A DNA stretch of 64,000 nt from Anaerotruncus colihominis. Its GTDB lineage: Bacteria > Bacillota > Clostridia > Oscillospirales > Ruminococcaceae. The stretch is from the NCBI GenBank assembly GCA_025146135.1, contig CP102255.1, positions 2,852,001 through 2,916,000 of the forward strand. Reading direction: 5' to 3'. The first letter of the stretch is position 1. Every line of letters starts with the position of its first letter. Below, one piece after another: positions 23,141 through 31,939 of the stretch. The translations under genes and the position numbers were made by a program. Below the pieces are notes generated by a model that was given only the letters and a program-made list of their open reading frames with translations, did no database searches and had not been told where the DNA came from.

Positions 23141-23956
23141 ATGGGTACAAAAGAATACCGAATGAAAAAAATGGAATACTATGGCCGCCCGATGGGTGCG
23201 TTAAACCTATATATGTATCTGCTGCTGCCTGCATTCGTTCTGTACAGCGCGGTTATGTTCGTTTGGCGTGCGACAGTTACAAGCGCACAGTTCGCCTCGC
23301 CGGCGGAATTTTTGACCAATCTGATCCTGTTGATCCTTGCGACCGCGGCGCTTGTTTCTGTTTACGGAGCGGATCGGTACGCCTTTTTCAGCAACGTCTT
23401 ATTCCTGCCGGTTCTGGCCGTGTGGCGGGTCTTGTCCACCTTTTCACCGTCTCTGTTTGAACCGGCCGCCGGGGCGGCTGCGGGCGCGCCATCCTCTGCC
23501 CAGACGGCCATCGACAGCGTCATCCAGAATATTTCAATGATTACACAGGGCGTTCAGACATTCGCGGCCGGTCTGCCGGAGGGCTTGCAGGCGGCGGCTT
23601 CCCGGGCGCTTGAAATCCTTTCCAGCGCCTCGATGGGGAGCGGTATGGGGATGATGGGCGGCAGCATGGGCGATATAGGCATAGGTATGATGGATGCGGG
23701 TATGATGGGCATGGACGCGGGCATGATGGGCGTGGACGGCATGGCTGGCGAAGGTGCGGCTGCCGGCGGTTCCCTGGTTGCAAAGCTCGTTGGTTTGTTC
23801 GTCAAAACCGGCGACGACATCACGCTCTTTGTCAGTACGATTGAATGCGGATTGTTTGTTCTTTTGTGTCTGTTTTTCTTTTTCTTTTTTATCAAGCACG
23901 CCAAATTTTTTCTCACGCCCCTTGATCGGTTCCGCGCCAGAGATGAATTGGCTTAA
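23141..23956 (+). CDS. Predicted membrane protein with Gly/Met-rich central segment
   Basis: A 271-aa protein of unknown function. Hydrophobic segments lie at about 27-50, 60-82, 85-100 and, near the C-terminus, ~240-262 (a run of Phe: FFFFFFI). Between them residues ~155-205 are an unusual GM-rich tract (SMGSGMGMMGGSMGDIGIGM and onward) with repeated GMM(D/G) units. The start ATG has GGAG 10 nt upstream. It is followed by an AT-rich stretch and a MITE-like repeat. Methionine-rich tracts can bind soft metals such as copper, but nothing else here supports that role. Confidence 0.7.
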   Translation: MGTKEYRMKKMEYYGRPMGALNLYMYLLLPAFVLYSAVMFVWRATVTSAQFASPAEFLTNLILLILATAALVSVYGADRYAFFSNVLFLPVLAVWRVLSTFSPSLFEPAAGAAAGAPSSAQTAIDSVIQNISMITQGVQTFAAGLPEGLQAAASRALEILSSASMGSGMGMMGGSMGDIGIGMMDAGMMGMDAGMMGVDGMAGEGAAAGGSLVAKLVGLFVKTGDDITLFVSTIECGLFVLLCLFFFFFFIKHAKFFLTPLDRFRARDELA

Positions 23957-24197
23957 TTCCCAGGCTGTTCTACTTTTTCGCCAATACCCGGGCCGCACGG
24001 CGCGGGTATTTTTATATATTTTTACAATCACTCCATTTTTCAATTGAAATTCATAAAAAATATTATAGTTAATTTAAATATTTTTTAATTAAATTATAAT
24101 TTAAATTTATTTATATATTCCAAACAGGCGGAAGGCACATAAATTTTTACCATGTTTTATTTTTATCCGGCGATGCGTTATTCTAATTTCAGACATT

Positions 24198-24360
24198 CCA
24201 GGGCCTGATTGAAAACAAAGTAATTGCCGGATTGTTCGCAGACAGGTATGAGAATACAATGCAAAAATCAGGAATCCTTTCGGATTCCGAGGCTTTTTAA
24301 CGCGGCATTCGCCGCTATTTGCAGAAAAAACGGTAATTTCGATCTTTCAGATAGCCCTTA
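24198..24360. repeat. MITE-like element, copy A
   Basis: About 163 bp homologous (in inverse orientation) to the element at 54808-54973 and to the shortened copy at 25749-25852. It contains the shared hairpin GGAATCC-TTTC-GGATTCC and imperfect terminal inverted repeats (CAGGGCCTGATTGAAAA at the left, CTTTCAGATAGCCCTTA at the right). It separates the Met-rich membrane protein from pyridoxal kinase. The AT-rich stretch before it (23957-24197) shows no gene. Confidence 0.75.
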
Positions 24361-24376
24361 AAAAAGGAGCGATTGC

Positions 24377-25219
24377 ATGCGTGTTCCAAAGGTCGCCGCA
24401 ATCAATGATCTGTCCGGCCTTGGCAGGTGTTCTCTGACAGCTGCGATTCCCATTCTGTCGGCGATGGGGGTTCAGGCTTGTCCGCTGCCGACAGCGGTTC
24501 TCAGCAATCAAACCGGTTTTGAGAGCTTCGCCTCGATTGACCTTTCAAAGCAGATTTCCCGCTTTTCCCATGAATGGCGTAAACGCGGCGTGATCTTCGA
24601 TGGAATCTACACAGGCTTTCTCAATGGTCCCGTGCAGGCCGGACAAATTGCAGATTGGATCGATCAATTTCGCACTCCGCAGACGCATGTGCTCGTCGAT
24701 CCCGTACTCGGCGATCGCGGGCATATCTATCCTGTATTTGATCACGCCATGGTCACGGCGACGCGCGCACTGATCGCAAAGGCGGATATCATCACCCCCA
24801 ACCTGACGGAAGCATGTATCCTGGCCGGTGTCGGCTATGAAGAAGCAATGCGTTCCGACGGACTGGAGGCCGTTCGTTTAGCGGCCTGCGCGCTGCGGGA
24901 ACAGGGACCGTCCACCGTTGTTATCACAGGCATCCCGCGCGGCGAACAGATTGTCAACGCTGTATTTTCCCCGCAAGGCGAGCATTTGATCGCGACGCGG
25001 CGCCTGGGCGACGGCTTTTCCGGGACCGGCGATATTCTGGCGTCTGTGCTGTGCGGCGGCCTGGCCCGCAAAATGAAGCCGCAAGCCGCGCTGGATTTGG
25101 CTGCTGCCTTGCTCCAAAAGGCAATTGCCCATACGTTTGCCGAAGGTACCGATCCAAATGACGGCGTTGCGTTTGAACCATATCTGTATTTATTAACTGA
25201 CAGGGAGGCTTATCAATGA
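24377..25219 (+). CDS. pdxY: Pyridoxal/pyridoxine kinase (PdxK/PdxY-type)
   Basis: A 280-aa ribokinase-fold kinase of the PdxY group. It shows the N-terminal NDLSGLGRCSLTAAIPILSA, the vitamin-kinase motif VDPVLGDRG (about 112-120) and the catalytic-base loop GDGFSGTGD (about 211-219). It phosphorylates B6 vitamers in the cytoplasm. Its stop overlaps the start of the ECF S-component gene (ATGA), pairing B6 uptake with trapping by phosphorylation. The start ATG has AAAAGGAG upstream. Confidence 0.92.
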   Translation: MRVPKVAAINDLSGLGRCSLTAAIPILSAMGVQACPLPTAVLSNQTGFESFASIDLSKQISRFSHEWRKRGVIFDGIYTGFLNGPVQAGQIADWIDQFRTPQTHVLVDPVLGDRGHIYPVFDHAMVTATRALIAKADIITPNLTEACILAGVGYEEAMRSDGLEAVRLAACALREQGPSTVVITGIPRGEQIVNAVFSPQGEHLIATRRLGDGFSGTGDILASVLCGGLARKMKPQAALDLAAALLQKAIAHTFAEGTDPNDGVAFEPYLYLLTDREAYQ

Positions 25220-25752
25220 ATCGTCATACAACCAGCGTCACACCCTCAGGGCGGCTGTTGACCTCAGCCGCGATGTTCGCGGCCATGATTACATTAACCA
25301 CAGCATATCTGTTTCACATCCCGATTGGTGCGAATGGCGGTTATATCCATTTTGGCGACGCTTTCATCTATCTGGCCGCGAGCCTGCTGCCGATGCCGTA
25401 TGCCTGTGCAGCCGCTGCGATCGGCGGGGGCTTGGCCGATTTTTTATCCGGCGTGCCAATCTGGGTGATCCCCACAATGATCATCAAGCCGTTGACGGCT
25501 GTCTGGTTCACTTCGCACAGTGAACGGCTGCTTTGCCGGCGGAATGTCTGCGCGCTGATTTTGGCAGGTCTTGTTTCCAATGCGGGCTATTACATTGCGG
25601 AGGCCCTGTTTTCCGGCAACTGGCTCGCTCCTCTGGCGCTCCAGTGGGGCGGCGTCGTGCAGTCCGCAGGCAGTGCCGTGCTGTTCCTGCTGGCCGCCGC
25701 CGCAGCCGACCGCCTGGGATTGAAAAAACAGCTTTTTCGAACACAAGCTTAA
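25216..25752 (+). CDS. ECF transporter S component, probable vitamin B6 precursor uptake
   Basis: A 178-aa hydrophobic protein with about five to six membrane helices and the S-component hallmarks (HIPIGANGGYIHFGDAFIYL, then AAIGGGLADFLSG). It overlaps the kinase gene by 4 nt. The kinase pairing points to pyridoxine/pyridoxal as ligand; energising EcfA/EcfT subunits would be encoded elsewhere. The stop TAA lies in the end of a MITE-like repeat. Confidence 0.85.
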   Translation: MNRHTTSVTPSGRLLTSAAMFAAMITLTTAYLFHIPIGANGGYIHFGDAFIYLAASLLPMPYACAAAAIGGGLADFLSGVPIWVIPTMIIKPLTAVWFTSHSERLLCRRNVCALILAGLVSNAGYYIAEALFSGNWLAPLALQWGGVVQSAGSAVLFLLAAAAADRLGLKKQLFRTQA

Positions 25753-25852
25753 AGCTTGTTTGAAAATATAGCAATGCCGAAATTTTCGTAAACAGCAGGA
25801 GAATGCTGAAATCCTTAAAGATGAAAATTTTGATTGTCCAAACAGCCTATGA
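25749..25852. repeat. MITE-like element, copy B (internally deleted)
   Basis: About 104 bp. The left end TTAAAGCTTGTTTGAAAAT and the right part AAATTTTGATTGTCCAAACA match both ends of the 166-bp copy at 54808-54973 (minus-strand reading), but the centre with the GGAATCC hairpin is missing. The left end contributes the stop codon of the ECF S-component gene. Confidence 0.7.
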
Positions 25853-25949
25853 GTTCTGACAAAATCGTTGTTTTGCAGCTTTATCTTGCACATCTGTCCA
25901 CTTTGCGGGCAGGCGTATTCTCATCAAAAGCAATGGAGGAAAACGCAGC

Positions 25950-26561
25950 ATGGAGGATATTCTTTATACATACGGCAAAAATTTATATGTGAATCTAACG
26001 AACCGCTGCCCCTGCAACTGCACCTTTTGCATCCGTTCCCAAAAGCAGGGGCTTGGTTCCGCAGAAACGCTCTGGCTTGATCATGACCCCTCCGCCGACG
26101 AAGTGATCGCCGCATTCCAGGCTTATCGCCTTGAGGTCTTTGAGGAATTGATTTTCTGCGGCTACGGCGAGCCATTTTGCGCACTCGACAATATGCTTGC
26201 GGTCTGCCGGTATATACGTTCTGTCAGCGATATCAAAATTCGTGTCAATACCAACGGCCTTGGCGACCTGATCAACGGCCGCGAAACGCCGCCGCTGCTG
26301 ATTGGACTGGTCGATACAGTATCTGTCAGCCTGAACGCACCGGACGCACAGTCGTATTTAGAGGTGACACGTCCATCTTTCGGTATACAATCGTTTGATG
26401 CTATGGTTGATTTCGCCGCACGCTGCAAAGCCGCTTCACTCAATACAGTTTTTTCAATCGTCGATGTGCTGCCAGCCGAGGAAATTGAAGCGTGCAAGCG
26501 CCTGTCGGAACAAACAAAAATTCCGCTTCGGATCCGTCATTTTTCCGGAAAAGACGCATAG
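25950..26561 (+). CDS. TatD-associated radical SAM protein
   Basis: A 203-aa short radical SAM enzyme. The CX3CX2C cluster motif is at about residues 20-27 (NRCPCNCTFCIRS), with a GGE-like GYGEPF motif (about 69-74) and a partial TIM barrel. Its length and sequence match the radical SAM family typically encoded next to TatD DNases in Firmicutes. No tatD gene is adjacent here. The reaction is unknown. The ATG follows a GGAGG site 14 nt upstream (ATGGAGGAAAACGCAGCATG). Confidence 0.85.
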   Translation: MEDILYTYGKNLYVNLTNRCPCNCTFCIRSQKQGLGSAETLWLDHDPSADEVIAAFQAYRLEVFEELIFCGYGEPFCALDNMLAVCRYIRSVSDIKIRVNTNGLGDLINGRETPPLLIGLVDTVSVSLNAPDAQSYLEVTRPSFGIQSFDAMVDFAARCKAASLNTVFSIVDVLPAEEIEACKRLSEQTKIPLRIRHFSGKDA

Positions 26562-26570
26562 CTCAAAGCA

Positions 26571-26599
26571 GGGGGAGAAGCCTATAAGGCTTCTCCCCC
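26571..26599 (+). terminator. Terminator after the radical SAM gene
   Basis: GGGGGAGAAGCCT (26571-26583) pairs with AGGCTTCTCCCCC (26587-26599), loop ATA, followed by TTTCCTTTTT. Confidence 0.88.
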
Positions 26600-27088
26600 T
26601 TTCCTTTTTCCACCGTCATCCCACCAAATAAAGCCGCGCCAGCCCCAAAAGCGGAAGATGCGCCCGATAAAACAGATAAAAAACCGCATAAGCGCACAGG
26701 AACCTGCACTTGTCGCTGCCAGCCCATACAGACAACGGGGAATCGTCACTATGCGGCCGGCGCCTGTATCTGTTCCATAACAGGATCACAGCAGCCGGTC
26801 CGAAGGAGCAGGATGCGGAATATACACTGATTTTACGGAACGCTTCCTCAATTTGTCCATAAAAGCACAATTTTTCTAATCGCTCCAAAAGCGTATATTT
26901 TCAATTGGCATTTATCTGCAAATTACCTTGTATGTCAATTTGCACGTCATTTCATACGATTATTCCACTGCACATCACATCGCTGCTGTCATATCATGAA
27001 TCAGGAGGGTTCTGCGCGCACCCGCATATTTCTGTGGGCTTTTCCCTGTGCGCCGCCCTTATCGCTTTGGAAAAGGAGAATTTGGCAT
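26600..27088. other. Intergenic region upstream of the cotJ operon
   Basis: About 490 bp. A minus-strand frame of 90 codons at 26616-26888 has no ribosome binding site and no recognisable sequence, so it is not called. The right half (26890-27070) is AT-rich and should hold the sporulation-type (sigma-E) promoter of cotJ, but I could not pick an unambiguous one. Confidence 0.4.
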
Positions 27089-27286
27089 ATGGAATGCAAG
27101 CTCAATACCGAGACGGTTGTGATTGCGGTGCAGGATTGCCCCGACAACATGCCGGCTCTTGGCATGACGTATTCGCCGTGGCAGCAGTGGACCTCTGTTT
27201 ATGAAGCGGATGTCGGCTTTTGCCGTGGAACAATCTTCCCTGAACTCGACAAACCTTTCTTAGAGGGGGCGTGTCCTTGTGTGTGA
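27089..27286 (+). CDS. cotJA: Spore coat-associated protein CotJA
   Basis: A 65-aa CotJA. It has the family core LGMTYSPWQQWTSVYEADVG with GRGTIFPELDKPF-type ending (here CRGTIFPELDKPFLEG). The ATG at 27089 with AAAGGAGA 10 nt upstream is preferred over an upstream frame extension. CotJA is needed for assembly of the spore inner coat together with CotJC. The stop overlaps the cotJB start by 8 nt. Confidence 0.93.
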   Translation: MECKLNTETVVIAVQDCPDNMPALGMTYSPWQQWTSVYEADVGFCRGTIFPELDKPFLEGACPCV

Positions 27287-27530
27287 ACGTCAGAAATTGT
27301 TACGGCAAATCCAAATACACAATTTTGCCATCACCGATGTCGTCCTCTACCTCGATGGTCATCCGACCTGCCAGCCGGCTCTCGCATATTATGAGAAACA
27401 TAAACAACTGCGCGACGAGGCGGTGGCCCTTTATAACCAACGGTTTGGCCCGCTGAACATGCGTGAAAACACAAACCCGAACAGATGGACCTGGGTCGAT
27501 GATCCGTGGCCCTGGGAATTGGAGGCGTAA
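27279..27530 (+). CDS. cotJB: Spore coat protein CotJB
   Basis: An 83-aa CotJB with the conserved helices LLRQIQIHNFAITDVVLYLD and ALAYYEKHKQLRDEAVALYN and the Trp-rich end WTWVDDPWPWE. The start is GTG at 27279 (GAGGGGG 9 nt upstream). It forms part of the cotJABC operon expressed in the mother cell during sporulation. Overlap with cotJA suggests translational coupling. Confidence 0.93.
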   Translation: MCERQKLLRQIQIHNFAITDVVLYLDGHPTCQPALAYYEKHKQLRDEAVALYNQRFGPLNMRENTNPNRWTWVDDPWPWELEA

Positions 27531-27536
27531 GGCGAT

Positions 27537-28571
27537 ATGTGGTTATATGAAAAGAAACTGGAGTATCCGGTTAAGATTAAAAATCCCAACCCGGCGCTCG
27601 CAAAATTTATTATCTCCCAGGTCGGCGGTCCGGACGGAGAATTCGGCGCCGCGACCCGCTACCTTCAGCAGCGTTACAGCATGCCGTATGCGCAGGTCAA
27701 GGGGATCCTGACCGATATCGGTACAGAGGAACTGGCGCATATCGAAATGGTGTCCGCAATCATTCATCAGCTCACCCGCTGCCTCACCCCTGAGCAGATT
27801 AAACGCAGCGGCTTCGACACCTATTTTGTCGACCACGGTACCGGCGTTTACCCGCAGGCTGCGGCCGGCGTACCGTTTTCCACCTCTGTACTGCAGGTCA
27901 CAGGCGACACATACGCCGATCTCTATGAGGATCTTGCAGCAGAACAGAAAGCCCGCAAAACGTATGACAATATCCTGCGCCTTGCGGATGATCCCGATGT
28001 ACGTGATCCGATCAAATTCCTGCGTGAGCGTGAAATCGTACACTTCCAGCGTTTCGGCGACGCGCTGCGCATCACCCAGGAAAATACGAATGCAAAGAAC
28101 TTCTATGCGTTCAACCCTAGCTTTGATAAAGCCTGCAATCCGCCCGATAAGCTGTTCTCGCCGCCGTGTACTGCGGCTGGAGAGGCTGGGGCTGTTGTCA
28201 GCGCGGCTGAATCGGCCTGTGCGCCTACAGCCTGCCGCGGCCGTACACCAGCAAACACCCGCAACCGGTGCGCCGCCCCCACCTGTGGACGTACAAACAC
28301 GGCACAGGCGAACACCTGCGGACGCGCCGCCCCCGCCTGTGGCTGTGCGGCAGTAGTTGCGGATAACTGCCAGCCCGCACCTGCCTGCGGTTGTGAGGCT
28401 GCAAAGCCTGAACCTGCCTGCGGCTGTTCGGATACGGCGCCGGCCGCCGCGCCGGTTTTCCAATCGTGCGAGCCGGAGCCGATCGGCTTTAAAAGCTACG
28501 GCTGCGCCCCGATAGCTGCCCCATATGTAGTGCCCAAGCGCAGCAAACACAGCGACTGCGGCTGCGGCTGA
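27537..28571 (+). CDS. cotJC: CotJC manganese catalase-like spore coat protein with a cysteine-rich C-terminal extension
   Basis: A 344-aa protein. Residues 1-~198 are the ferritin-like CotJC/manganese catalase domain (KIKNPNPALAKFIISQVGGP; metal ligands in GTEELAHIEM and REREIVHFQRFGDAL). Typical CotJC is ~190-200 aa. Here a further ~145 residues follow, rich in Ala/Pro and carrying 17 cysteines, with repeated PACGC units (for example PACGCAAVV, PACGCEAAK, PACGCSD) and ending HSDCGCG. The extension is read in the same frame without a stop, and codon use looks coding. It could cross-link the coat by disulfides or bind metal; both are inference. Confidence 0.92.
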   Translation: MWLYEKKLEYPVKIKNPNPALAKFIISQVGGPDGEFGAATRYLQQRYSMPYAQVKGILTDIGTEELAHIEMVSAIIHQLTRCLTPEQIKRSGFDTYFVDHGTGVYPQAAAGVPFSTSVLQVTGDTYADLYEDLAAEQKARKTYDNILRLADDPDVRDPIKFLREREIVHFQRFGDALRITQENTNAKNFYAFNPSFDKACNPPDKLFSPPCTAAGEAGAVVSAAESACAPTACRGRTPANTRNRCAAPTCGRTNTAQANTCGRAAPACGCAAVVADNCQPAPACGCEAAKPEPACGCSDTAPAAAPVFQSCEPEPIGFKSYGCAPIAAPYVVPKRSKHSDCGCG

Positions 28572-28595
28572 CGGTCCTGCCTGCCCAATCAAGCA

Positions 28596-28628
28596 AAAAG
28601 AGCCTTTGCTGCTTGCAAAGGCTCTTTT
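28596..28628. terminator. Bidirectional terminator between cotJC and fprA
   Basis: A perfect 14-bp stem AAAAGAGCCTTTGC / GCAAAGGCTCTTTT (28596-28609 with 28615-28628), with A- and T-runs on both sides of a convergent gene pair. Confidence 0.9.
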
Positions 28629-28648
28629 CAGTTATTAATTTATAACGC

Positions 28649-29872
28649 TTATTCCGCTGTATGGCCTACTGATTCAAGAAGCGCGTTGGCAAGCGTCTCC
28701 AGCTCGACCGCTTTGTCAGCATGCAGCGACGAGGCCATCGAAAGCCGCTCATTGAGAACGGTCATGTTTTTCATCTCCTCATCGATGAACTTCTGCATCA
28801 AATCGCCCGATTTGCATGCCCAGGAACCATTTTCAATCAGGGCAAAGGTCCTGTTTTGCAGGTTCAGCGCCTTCATATCGATCAGGAAGTTGTGCATAAC
28901 CGGATAAATGCCCAGATTATAAGTCACAGAAGCCAGCACGATGTGGCTGTACTTAAACGCCTCGGAGATCAGTGTGGAGACATGCGTATTGGAGACATCG
29001 TAAAGGGCGACCTTGGTCAGGCCTTTGTCGCACAGCCGGGCGGCCAAAGCCTGCGCGGCGTCCTCGGTATTTCCGTACATGGAAGCATACGCGATCAGGA
29101 CGCCCTGCTCCTCCGGCGCGTAACGGCTCCAGTGATCGTATTTATCGATCAGATAGGCCAGGTTGCTGCGCCAGACCGGACCGTGCAGGGGACAGACCAC
29201 CTTGATCTTGTCCAGGATGCCGCCGGCTTTTTTCAAAAGCAATTGGACATGCGGCCCATACTTGCCGACAATGTTGGTAAAATAGCGGCGGGCGTCGTCG
29301 AGCCAGTCGCGGTCGAAATCAACCTCGTCGTTAAAGAGCTTTCCATCAAGCGCGCCAAACGAACCGAACGCGTCGGCGGAAAAGAGAACGCCGTTTGTCA
29401 GGTCAAACGTCACCATCGCCTCGGGCCAATGCACCATCGGCGCGGCCACGAAGGTGACGGTATGCTTGCCAAAGCACTGCGTATCGCCCTCTTTGACCTC
29501 GATCAGTTCATGATCGTCGATCCTGAAACCAAACTGCCGCATCAGCATGAACGCCTTCTCCGTGCTGATCACCTTGACTTTTGGCCAGCGCAGCAGGATT
29601 TCCTCGATGGACGCGCCGTGGTCCGGCTCCATATGATTGATCAGCAGATAATCGAGCGGGCGGCCGTCGAGCAGGTGCTCGACATTTTCAAGGAGCTGGC
29701 GGCAGGCCGACCAATCGACGGTGTCAAAAAGCACGGTGCTTTCGTCGAGCAGCAGATAGGCGTTATATGAAACACCGCGCGGGATGGGATGGATATTTTC
29801 AAACAGATGGAGCCGGTGGTCGTTTGCTCCGACCCAGTAAAGATCCTCTGTCACATTACGGACGCAATACAT
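28649..29872 (-). CDS. fprA: A-type flavodiiron protein (FprA, rubredoxin:oxygen oxidoreductase)
   Basis: A 407-aa flavodiiron protein. Residues ~1-250 are the beta-lactamase-like diiron domain (HMEPDHGAS ligand motif, later VHWPEAM and HGPVW), and residues ~255-400 a flavodoxin domain (IAYASMYGNTEDAAQ). These enzymes reduce O2 (or NO) to water in anaerobes, with rubredoxin as electron donor. The ATG at 29872 has AAGGAGG upstream. Directly upstream on the same strand is a rubredoxin-containing acyl-CoA dehydrogenase fusion, which could be its electron source. Confidence 0.93.
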   Translation of the reverse strand: MYCVRNVTEDLYWVGANDHRLHLFENIHPIPRGVSYNAYLLLDESTVLFDTVDWSACRQLLENVEHLLDGRPLDYLLINHMEPDHGASIEEILLRWPKVKVISTEKAFMLMRQFGFRIDDHELIEVKEGDTQCFGKHTVTFVAAPMVHWPEAMVTFDLTNGVLFSADAFGSFGALDGKLFNDEVDFDRDWLDDARRYFTNIVGKYGPHVQLLLKKAGGILDKIKVVCPLHGPVWRSNLAYLIDKYDHWSRYAPEEQGVLIAYASMYGNTEDAAQALAARLCDKGLTKVALYDVSNTHVSTLISEAFKYSHIVLASVTYNLGIYPVMHNFLIDMKALNLQNRTFALIENGSWACKSGDLMQKFIDEEMKNMTVLNERLSMASSLHADKAVELETLANALLESVGHTAE

Positions 29873-29908
29873 AATTGATTCCTCCTTATGATGGCGGCGC
29901 ACAGATTC

Positions 29909-31819
29909 TTACGCCTCGATAAACTGCTCCTTACCTTCCGCGCATTCCGGACAGACCCAATCCTCCGGCAGCTTTTCAAAGAGCGTTCCCGGCGCCGCGT
30001 CGCTGTCCGGGTCGCCAAATTCAGGATTGTATTCGTAGCCGCATCCGCCGCAGACATACGTTTTGCCAATGGGGGCGGGCTTGGGCGGGGTCGGACGCTT
30101 CATCTTAACCATCGGGGGCGCGGGCTGCTTCTCGCCCCGGTCAAGCGCGGCAGTCAGCAGCGGCAGAATTTCTGTCAGATCGCCCACGATCCCGTAGTCG
30201 CAGTTTTTAAAGATCGGTGCATTAGCGTTTTTATTGATCGCTACAATTGTCGAAGCGTCCTTAATCCCCTTGAGGTGCTGTGTGGCGCCCGAGATACCGC
30301 AGGCTATGTAAAGGTTCCCTGTAAATTTCTGGCCGGACATTCCAACATAACGGCCAAGCGGAACATACTTGAGTGTCTCCGCGACCGGACGGGACGAACC
30401 AATTGCCGCGCCCGCCTGAGCGGCCAGCGCCTCAATCAGCTTCATGTTTTTCTTGTCGCCGATGCCCTTGCCCGCCGAAACGACACGTTCCGCCTGAGCG
30501 ATGGGGGTATCGAGCGGGATGCCGACCGTGAAATCATGGCCGTCCTTTTCGAGCGCCGCTACAAGCGCCGCAACCCGTTCGGAGGCGTCGCCCTCCTTAA
30601 AGATCATCGTCTTGCGCAGACCCGTGACCGGCGCGGGCTTTTTGCGCAGCTTGCCGCCGTCGGAGGACTCCTTCGGAGGCTTCCCGAGCAGATGCGAGGC
30701 GATGACCACGCGCTGGATTTCGTTTGTACCCTCATAAATGGTTGTGATCTTCGCGTCGCGATAAGCGCGTTCGACCTCCATACCCTTGAGATAGCCGCTG
30801 CCGCCGAAAATCTGCAGCGCGTCGTTTGTAACCTCCAGCGCGATATCGGAGGCGTACATCTTGGCCATCGCCGATTCCATGCCATAGGGGACATGGTGCT
30901 CCTTCAGCTCGGCCGAGCTGTAGATGAGCATACGCGCGCAGCGCAGCTTGGTGGCCATGTCTGCGATCTTGAAGGAAAGCGCCTGCTGGAAGGCGATCGG
31001 CTTGCCGAACTGGATGCGTTCCTTGGCGTATTCGACCGCATGCTCAAACGCGCCCTGCGCGATGCCGAGCGCCTGGGCCGCGATGCCGATGCGTCCGCCG
31101 TCGAGTGTCGCCATCGCGATTTTAAAGCCTTCCCCTTCTTTGCCGAGCAGGTTTTCCTTGGGGACCTTGACATCGTTGAAGATCAGCTCCGCAGTGCTGG
31201 AGGAGCGGATGCCCATCTTGTCGTAATGATCGCCGAAGGTGAAGCCTTCCCAGCCCTTTTCCACGATGAAGGCCGAGATGCCGCGTGTGCCGATGTCGGG
31301 CGTCGTCACGGCGAAAACGACATAGATATCCGACTTGGGCGCGTTGGTAATAAAGATCTTGCTGCCGTTGAGAAGATAATAATCGCCCTTGAGCACCGCG
31401 GTCGTTTCCGTGCCGCCCGCGTCCGAACCGGCGTTCTGCTCTGTCAGGCCAAATGACCCGAGCTTTTCACCGCGCGCCAGTGGGACGAGATACTTCTGCT
31501 TCTGCTCCTCTGTTCCAAAGGCGAAAATCGGCCAGGAACCGAGCGAAACATGTGCGGAGAGGATGACGCCCGTACCGCCGTCGACACGGGAAAGCTCCTC
31601 AACCGCGATGGCGTAGCTTAAGGCGTCAAGCCCCGCGCCGCCGTACTCCTTGGGATATGGGATGCCCATCAGCCCCATTTCGCCAAAGTGCTTGATCTGC
31701 TCGTCGGGAAACTCATTGTTTTGGTCCATGACAAAGGCAATCGGTTTGATTTCATTTTCCGCAAACTCCCTTACCTTTGCACGCAGCGCCTCATGCGCCT
31801 GGGTGGTTTGAAACAACAT
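29909..31819 (-). CDS. Acyl-CoA dehydrogenase fused to ETF-alpha FAD domain and rubredoxin
   Basis: A 636-aa three-domain protein. Residues ~1-380 are a short-chain acyl-CoA dehydrogenase ([20 protein letters not shown]/substrate region; catalytic Glu in [10 protein letters not shown]). Residues ~400-575 hold an ETF-alpha C-terminal FAD-binding domain ([20 protein letters not shown], then CDYGIVGDL) without the ETF-alpha N-terminal domain. Residues ~588-636 are rubredoxin ([12 protein letters not shown] ... [10 protein letters not shown]). The fusion could pass electrons internally from acyl-CoA to FAD to rubredoxin and then to FprA, encoded 37 nt downstream. ATG 31819 after AAAGGAGG. No ETF-beta gene is nearby. 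Confidence 0.92.
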   Translation of the reverse strand: MLFQTTQAHEALRAKVREFAENEIKPIAFVMDQNNEFPDEQIKHFGEMGLMGIPYPKEYGGAGLDALSYAIAVEELSRVDGGTGVILSAHVSLGSWPIFAFGTEEQKQKYLVPLARGEKLGSFGLTEQNAGSDAGGTETTAVLKGDYYLLNGSKIFITNAPKSDIYVVFAVTTPDIGTRGISAFIVEKGWEGFTFGDHYDKMGIRSSSTAELIFNDVKVPKENLLGKEGEGFKIAMATLDGGRIGIAAQALGIAQGAFEHAVEYAKERIQFGKPIAFQQALSFKIADMATKLRCARMLIYSSAELKEHHVPYGMESAMAKMYASDIALEVTNDALQIFGGSGYLKGMEVERAYRDAKITTIYEGTNEIQRVVIASHLLGKPPKESSDGGKLRKKPAPVTGLRKTMIFKEGDASERVAALVAALEKDGHDFTVGIPLDTPIAQAERVVSAGKGIGDKKNMKLIEALAAQAGAAIGSSRPVAETLKYVPLGRYVGMSGQKFTGNLYIACGISGATQHLKGIKDASTIVAINKNANAPIFKNCDYGIVGDLTEILPLLTAALDRGEKQPAPPMVKMKRPTPPKPAPIGKTYVCGGCGYEYNPEFGDPDSDAAPGTLFEKLPEDWVCPECAEGKEQFIEA

Positions 31820-31939
31820 GGGATCGTCCTCCTTTATCTTGCGCAATTTCGTGCTTTGATCATGTGGATACAAACGGCCCGCCGCATACAGGACTATTTT
31901 CATCCACTTTTTAGCTGAAAAACAGCGCCGGACACCGTC

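Noticed and set aside
26616-26888. Minus-strand frame of 90 codons after the radical SAM gene
   Set aside because: No ribosome binding site, no recognisable sequence, convergent with a strong terminator that already explains the region.
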